Below, in pieces: positions 57,700 to 64,000 of a stretch of 64,000 nt of DNA. Under the pieces are notes generated by a model. That model made no database searches and was not told the DNA's origin. It saw only the letters and a list, made by a program, of their open reading frames with translations. How positions within the stretch are numbered: the first letter of the stretch is position 1; every line of letters starts with the position of its first letter. The stretch lies in assembly GCF_022458985.1 (NCBI RefSeq), contig NC_061789.1, forward strand, positions 11,166,357 to 11,230,356, read 5' to 3'. Source of the DNA: Mugil cephalus (Eukaryota; Chordata; Actinopteri; Mugiliformes; Mugilidae). Made by a program: the position numbers and the translations under genes.

Positions 57700-60600
57700 A
57701 TGGGCAGCTCCTCATCCTCCATCGCCGACGAGGCAGAGAGCGACGCGGGACCCCGCGGCGCTGCCCTGCCTCCTTCCCCCATCATGGGATGCCTGAGGAG
57801 CAGCCAGAGCACCTTCATTCCTCGGCAGCTTCCCCGGCCGGGCAGGCACAGGGAGCGCAGGTGCATGTTCAGGTTTACTTTCTGTAACGCGACATGACAC
57901 CACGCAGAAGGATTAAAAGAAGATGTGAGAGCAGAGAAAAGATACAAAAGAATAGGTTTGCTATGCCCCTAAAAAGGCAATTTATCTGAGATTAACAACA
58001 TTTTTTCATTTAAATAGAAAATGCAGATGAAAAGTCTAAAGAAGTTTCTGAAAGTAGTTTTAATCTGAGAATCCGTGACTGTAACATCAACTAGAGTCAA
58101 ATAAAAACAAGTTCCCAGGCAGAATAATGCAGTAATCATAGTGTTATAATATAACATTAGATATTAGTCTCTGGTGAATCCAGAGGAAACTCATCCAGAT
58201 GTTTTATTCAGTAAAACTCTTGCATCCTTTGTGGCTGTTTGACTGGTTTAATGAGAACTGATTAACTGTTGAAAGATAAGAAGCACAAAAGCGATGACTT
58301 ATAGTGGATCCAACCCATCAAACGTCCAGAACAGATTGTATAACAACATCTGTTTCTCCACGTCGCTGTGTGTGATCCTGGTGCTTTGTTCACGCGAAAG
58401 TTTAATTTATGTTCCTCGGTCACGTGGGCGTCCCGGGCTCGTGAATTTTTCATGAATTGATCGATATAAATTAAACCACAGCCCTCCTTATTAATTATTA
58501 CTGCAGCTCTGCGTACATTGGGCTCAGCCGGGAGTCGAGTTACTGGCTGACAGGAAATGGAAGTGGGGAAATCCCTGATGGTGGAACCGGTCTGGGAAGA
58601 GCGCACGTGAGCTTTCCGGAGGGGATTCAGACGAGCAGGCCGCTCTGATTTACGTTTGATCCAATGAGATCAAAATACATTTTACTGTAAATCTGCAGAA
58701 ATAAGAGACGCGTTAAGCTTTTTTTTATATACGGTTTATGTCTATGGGCAGGAAGTTCCCCACATTTCAGTACTGATACACACTGTCTGACATTTACAGA
58801 CACAGAGGAAGTTTTAGGACATTTTTTTTGTTGTTACTTAATAAAACCTCAACTTAGGCTAAAATGAAGCAAAGATGCTGCTAATCAATTAAAAGCCACA
58901 TTTATTCCTCTTATAATATTAGCACAGATTGCAGTTAAACAGCAGCTACCTTTTAAAAACATTATAAGGAAGATTTTCAGGTGATTGGCAGCATTTGTAA
59001 GTTAAAAACACATTTATGCCGATTTAATAAACATCCGACATTAGGGGTTAGAAAAAATATCGATATGGAAATATATCGCAATATTTTTTCTTCCGATATT
59101 ATATTGATTTTGAAAGAAAAAGTCCTGTTTTGGGCCGATAGTGAACAACTTCCGCACCTCCACCACCACTTTTTCTGTACAAGTGCAATAAATGGGAAAT
59201 GGATCATTTGAATTAAAATCGTTTTTGAATCAATTTGTCCAGTGACATCAGATGTACATAAATACAACTTGTATTTAAAGCTGCATTTAAAATTTCTCAA
59301 TGAACTTCTCAATTTAAAATATATTGCAATATATCGCAATATCATGATATCACAATATCGTATCGTGACTCAAGTATCGTGATACGTATCGTATCAGGCG
59401 TATACCCACGCCTGCTATTCATACTTCTAAATAACTTTTCTTTTAAACAAATCAAGACCAATCTTATTAATGAATTCAATGAACAACATTAAAAGTAGAA
59501 TTTAATGTATTAAAGAAGTTGTTTTTAATTGCCTTGGTGGTTTTGTTAATTAATTTAAACTTCTACGGAGTTTCACGAGCAGGTAAATGTTGAGAGCAGT
59601 GGAAGCTTCGGCTTTTCTGCCAAACTATTTAAAGAGCAGCCAGGAAATGTGGGACAGCCTCCACTGAGATGTTTCTCCGGCTCCTCCACTTGAACTTTGT
59701 CTCCTGACGCCGCAGCGGAGATAATTTGCTTGAGGCTTCAGCCTCCGAGCGGAGAGCGAGGAACAAGCAAACTGCAAACGTTTTCAGTTCGGGGTAATTG
59801 TTCTGCATTGTTCTGCGCTTAATGCTCAACATTACAAGCGCAGGACGAAGCTGGAGAATCCGCGACTGAACAGATTTTGTTGTTAGCGTGCTGCGGCTTT
59901 TTGCATCATTTCCATATTCATGCATTTTAATGTTCTCTCTGCAGCCGCCACGGGCTACAAGAAAGGAACTGTTATTATTCATCCATTTATATTTGGATTC
60001 TCCCTCATGTTCTGGAGCTTCTTCTCCGAATGTCTGAGCGTTACATTTGCGATTAACTGGTCGTCACATGTGTAGAATGTGAAATACGTGATTGTTCTTG
60101 GACTCTTTTGATGTTTACGGCTCAGTTCTGCAGCTACATGAAGTAGTGTTAATAGAATTTAGAAACGTAGTAACTCATTAAGGCCGATACAGGATGAAAA
60201 ATGTCTCCATGGTGTCGAGATAAGAGCTCTGTGTATTCTGGAAGAAGTTAATTCTGTGGATGTTTCTTCTGTTTCTCCTGCAGCAGAATTGATTGATGAA
60301 TGCTTTTAACTGTCGTCAAACCTAATTAAAGCTGCTTTGAGATAGATATGACTGCAGATTAATGTACTGGCACTTCATCAGTGTACAGGCATTGTTGCAG
60401 TAGAATTCACTATTTATATAATGTGGTCCCCAGCTCAGCTAGAGCTACTGTCAGAACTGTCGTTATCCTTAATTGCGTTTTACATTTTCTCTGTAGTTTC
60501 TCTTCTGGTTCGATGCCCCTGCAGAGGAGCCAGTGGGCCTGTGGCTGCTGCACTTTCCTGAATGCAGCCGGTGCTCCTCGCTGCTCCATCTGTGAAGCCC

Positions 60601-63565
60601 CTCGGCGACGCTCCGACACCCGCTGGATGTGGCCCGGGTCCAGCAGGGAGGAGGCTCGGTGGTCCTGTCCACGCTGCACGCTGGCCAACTCCCCCGGCAG
60701 CCTGGCCTGTTCTCTCTGCGGCTACGCCGGCGCTCCGGGCCGATCCCTGAACTCGTCCCGGGACCAGCCCCGGCCTCAGCGCTCCAGCAGCTGCTCCGGC
60801 CCCCTGAGGCCGCCGTCGGCCGAGCGCGGCGACGCGGACGAAACCAGCTTGACTTGGGACTGCTTGAGGTGCACGCTGCAAAACACTCCTACCTCCATGT
60901 CCTGCTCTGCCTGCGGTGGACCGCGAAAACTGTCTCTGCCACAAATCCCAGCCGAGGCCCTGCTCATCCCCGAGGTCTGCGATGGAACCAGAGCCCGTCC
61001 GCCTGAACCGGCAGCCCTTTCACTGTCCATATCCACCCGAGGAGAAAGTCTACCCGCGGAAGCTTCACATCCAAACACGGACTCTGCGCCGACTCCGGCT
61101 CACAACAATCCGGTTCCCTGCAGTCGCAGAGAGGTGCCCCCTCCGGGCGTTGGACACAGCACAAGCTCTTCTCCTTCGACGCTGGCTGTCTCACACCTGT
61201 CCGCCTCCACACAGCCAGAGCTGGTGTCCGGCAGGAGGCTCAGCATCCTCGCGGAGGAGATGTCGCCTGCGTCAGACTCCTCTGCGTCGTTTCCGGGCGC
61301 CGTCAGCAGGACGGAGGAGTGGTCGTGTCCCGCCTGCACTCTCATCAACAGGGTCAAAGCCAAACACTGCCTCGCCTGCCACACTCCTCAGCAACACGTC
61401 GCACAGCTCAAGGCAGCACTGACCCAGAAGAGGAAGGAGAGCATGCTGGTGGAGGCGCTGCGGCAGAGCGACGAAGGGGAAGCCAGAGAGCTGTGGGAGA
61501 ACATCGTCAGCTTCTGCAGAGAGGTTCGTTCAAACGTCAGCGCCCTCAGAATCACTCGAACCAGGCCGACGTTGTTGTGTTTCACGAAACGCTCCCGCCG
61601 TTTTATTTTTGTCACAGAACTCGGTGACCTTCGTGGACGACAGCTTCCCCCCGGGCCCGAACTCCGTCGGCTTCCCGACAGACGACAGCGTTCAGAATCG
61701 GGTCAAGAAGTGGCTCCGTCCGCAGGAAATCAGCTGCTCCAACTTCAGGGACCGCGCCGTGAAATGGTCGGTTTTCCGAACCCTGCGACCGTCGGACATC
61801 ATGCAGGGGCTTCTGGGTAACTGCTGGTGAGCTGCTCCAAAAAACACGACAATTTCCGGACTTAATAACATGAGTTTCATTTTATGGAACTTCAGTCTGG
61901 TTCACAATTCACAGGGAAATGTGGCACTAATGTTTAAAACGAAGATGCATTCAAATGTCTTTTGTTTTGTCCAACCAAAAAACTCCTGAAAAAGACCTAG
62001 AAACTTCTTGCACAAGTAACAAACATGAACTTCTCTGCTAAATCAGCTTTCTTCACTTGAAGGCCTTTACCGTGTTTCTCTGATCTGTACATGAGAAGTC
62101 ATTCAGCGTTAAATAAAGGCAACTTTGAAGCCTTTAAAACGAATCTGTCTCCAGATTAAGGGAACGCTTCCCTGAGCATGTGTCTCTGCCGAGCAGGTTC
62201 CTGAGTGCCTTGGCAGTTCTGGCTGAACGGGCCGAGCTTGTGGAGAAGGTGATGGTGACCCGCTCGCTGTGTGCAGAAGGGGCCTACCAGGTGCGGCTCT
62301 GCAAGGACGGCTCATGGACGACGGTGCTGGTGGACGACATGCTGCCGTGCGATGAGAACGGACACCTGCTCTTCTCTCAGGTGAAATGTCTCTCAACTCG
62401 TTTGGAGGACGGAAAACCGCCCGGGCGCCCTTGTTTGGCGAAACCTCTTGACCGAAGGAGGTATTTGCAACTATCCTCCATCTGGCTTTTTCGTGTCCCT
62501 GCGAAGCAGCACGACATGTTAGCAGCTCCTCTAAAAAAAAAAAAACCTCTCTAGTGGTTATTTTCGTCTCTTGTTTTGCTTCTGATTTTAACTTCTTATG
62601 GCTTAAATGAAATCTAAGGGGTGGAAGTTTTAAACCAGGCTCCGTGTGGAGCAGCTGCAGCGTTTTACTGCGGTAAATTGCTGCAGCTGCTAAAATATAA
62701 CTCATTTTAAATTAATCAGATCTTCTGCGGCATTTATAATTTTAAACCATCAGCAATCCAATGCTTCACTTAAAGCTGCACCTGTTCTTGTGATTAAAGA
62801 TGCTGAATTGTCTCCCGTTTCCCATTTTCACACTTGTGATTTATTGGTCAACTTTTGCTCATTTTCGGTTGTTGGATTCTCACAATGTGAGATAGCGGCT
62901 CTTATCTTCTCTTATACATAATCCCAAAATGTTCCCGCGCCACGTGCGTCCTCACAATCTCCAGCACGATACCACTTTTAGTCTTACGGGGTATAAAAAA
63001 TGCTTTAATGAGTCCCGCTTCTGTTTTATCTCTTCGTCACAGGGCCGAGGCTCCTCTCTTCTCTCCTCGGCATGTGTAGGATTTAAAGCTGTAATCTCTT
63101 CTCCCCCGTTCCTCTTGTCCAGGCACAGAGGAGGCAGCTCTGGGTGGCTCTGATCGAAAAAGCCTTGGCCAAGCTCCATGGCTCCTACTTCGCGCTGCAG
63201 GCGGGCCGCGCCATCGAGGGCCTGTCCACGCTGACCGGGGCGCCCTGCGAGTCGCTGTCCCTCCAGGTCAGCGCCACCAACCCGAAGGAAGAGCCCATCG
63301 ACACCGACCTCATCTGGGCCAAAATGCTGAGCTCCAAGGAGGCAGGGTGAGAGTCGCGCCTCCGAAGAGAGGAAATCCTGTCAAATAAATAAATAAATAA
63401 ATAATAAAATATGAATCCGACATGTGCTCTGCGCTCCAGATTCCTGATGGGGGCGTCCTGCGGGGGAGGTAACATGAAGGTGGATGACGCGGAGTACGAA
63501 TCTCTGGGTTTGCGCCCACGACACGCCTACTCTGTCCTCGATGTGCGGGACGTCGACGGCCACAG
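57700..63565 (+). CDS. capn15: Calpain-15 (SOLH family), 5' part; runs off the right edge
   Basis: Exons: 57672-57860 (ATG at 57700), 60497-61523, 61618-61826, 62197-62380, 63123-63346, 63440-63565; phases agree, giving 643 residues so far. CAPN15 is a cytosolic cysteine protease of the SOL family. Four RanBP2-type zinc fingers (W-x-C-x2-C...N...C-x2-C) are visible: [30 protein letters not shown] and [10 protein letters not shown]. Mammalian CAPN15 has five. The calpain core starts at [11 protein letters not shown]. The catalytic Cys is in GNCW (codon 61822-61824, with the intron splitting the next Trp codon), and the catalytic His is in RPRHAYSV (63522-63524). The Asn and C2-like SOL domain lie beyond the window. 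The usual start, ATGCCCCTGCAG, is at 60513; the upstream exon adds 59 in-frame residues. The zinc-finger/protease part is certain; the extension is inferred from splice signals and matching phase. Confidence 0.9.
57861..60496 (+). other. capn15 intron between the putative first coding exon and the zinc-finger exon
   Basis: There is no coding sequence. Repeat-poor blocks at 58370-58625 and 59640-59870 contain TAATTATTA, CACGTG, ATTGTTC pairs and other transcription-factor-like words and may be conserved non-coding DNA. An ATCGATA-type repeat occupies 59040-59415. Confidence 0.45.
59040..59415. mobile_element. ATCGATA-rich palindromic repeat, copy 2
   Basis: Begins AAAAATATCGATATGG and ends TATCGTGATACGTATCGTAT. 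It matches the core of the element at 20310-20640 in inverted orientation (for example ATATTGCAATATATCGCAA against TTGCGATATATTGCAAT). Confidence 0.65.
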
Positions 63566-63754
63566 GTGAGGATTCAAGTCTGGTTTTGTCGACTTCACAT
63601 GGAGGTTTGAACCCGGAAGCGGACGCGCCCTCGACGCACGTCCGTCTCAGGCTGTTCCAGAGGAGCAGCGATGCAGATAGACGGTGAACATCCTCCTCTG
63701 TGCAGGCGAAGTTTCAGGACACACAGGCTTCTGTTTCCTTGGTTTTACCCTCCA

Positions 63755-64000
63755 AGTCACGGGTGTCAAACTCATTTTAGTTCCAGGGCTACACACAGCC
63801 CAGTTTGACCTTAACCCCTTAGTTGTCGTGGACCCCCTGTTGAAGACCTGTGCAGGTCCTATGCAACATGAACATTTCTAGAGAAAAAAGAAGTGCAATT
63901 TCTTTTTAGTTCCAGGTCTCAGTGTGGTGTTATGTTGACAACTCTTACAAAAACAAAACCTAGGAATAGCAGTTATTTTTATAATAGAAATTGTAGTTAA
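63755..64000 (+). mobile_element. Interspersed repeat start (GGTGTCAAACTCATTTTAGT), cut by the window edge
   Basis: GGGTGTCAAACTCATTTTAG followed by CACAGCCCAGTTTGACCTTA is the opening of a widespread vertebrate non-autonomous hAT-like repeat. It lies in the capn15 intron after exon 63440-63565 and continues past the window. Confidence 0.55.

Noticed and set aside
60480-60944. 154-residue minus-strand frame over the capn15 zinc-finger exon
   Set aside because: Antisense shadow of the zinc-finger coding sequence.
62109-62705. 198-residue minus-strand frame
   Set aside because: It crosses a capn15 exon and both flanking introns without splice or family support.

Overview
This window is vertebrate genomic DNA, almost certainly from a ray-finned (teleost, probably percomorph) fish. 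The genes are split into short exons with GT-AG introns. Long intergenic stretches are AT-rich with many CA/GT microsatellites, and several interspersed repeats have the look of teleost mobile-element families. There is no bacterial-style operon, CRISPR array or phage. I reconstructed five protein-coding genes by joining exons by hand so that splice phase is kept throughout; transcripts were not available to confirm the joins.

Layout. (1) 576-11743, plus strand: a 20-exon gene for a 1009-residue DUF4795 coiled-coil protein, best read as qrich2, a sperm-flagellum factor. (2) 15917-24082, minus strand: ubald2, three exons, 178 residues, convergent with qrich2, with a probable long 3' UTR reaching about 12.96 kb. 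(3) 29.8-36.2 kb, plus strand: foxj1, the motile-cilia master regulator, with a non-coding first exon and two coding exons (467 residues). (4) 50256-54032, plus strand: amdhd2, N-acetylglucosamine-6-phosphate deacetylase, 11 coding exons, 406 residues. (5) 57700 to beyond the right edge, plus strand: the 5' part of capn15 (calpain-15/SOLH), covering four zinc fingers and the catalytic Cys and His; the catalytic Asn lies outside. About 13 kb between foxj1 and amdhd2, 5.7 kb upstream of foxj1, and the large ubald2 and capn15 introns hold no gene I can support, only repeats and possible conserved non-coding DNA.

How the genes relate. qrich2 and foxj1 both belong to the motile cilium/flagellum programme, and both have RFX X-box-like sites near their probable promoters. 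qrich2-ubald2-foxj1 matches human 17q25, whereas amdhd2 and capn15 are human 16p13.3 genes, so the window crosses a junction between two human synteny blocks, a pattern known in fish.

I found no wholly new biological system. The items most worth checking are: an N-terminal extension of capn15 with two in-frame starts that look like myristoylation signals; a qrich2 intron with a GC donor and a (GT)21 tract directly against its acceptor; a TTAA-flanked MITE family with four copies, two inside amdhd2; a foldback element family; and several candidate regulatory elements.
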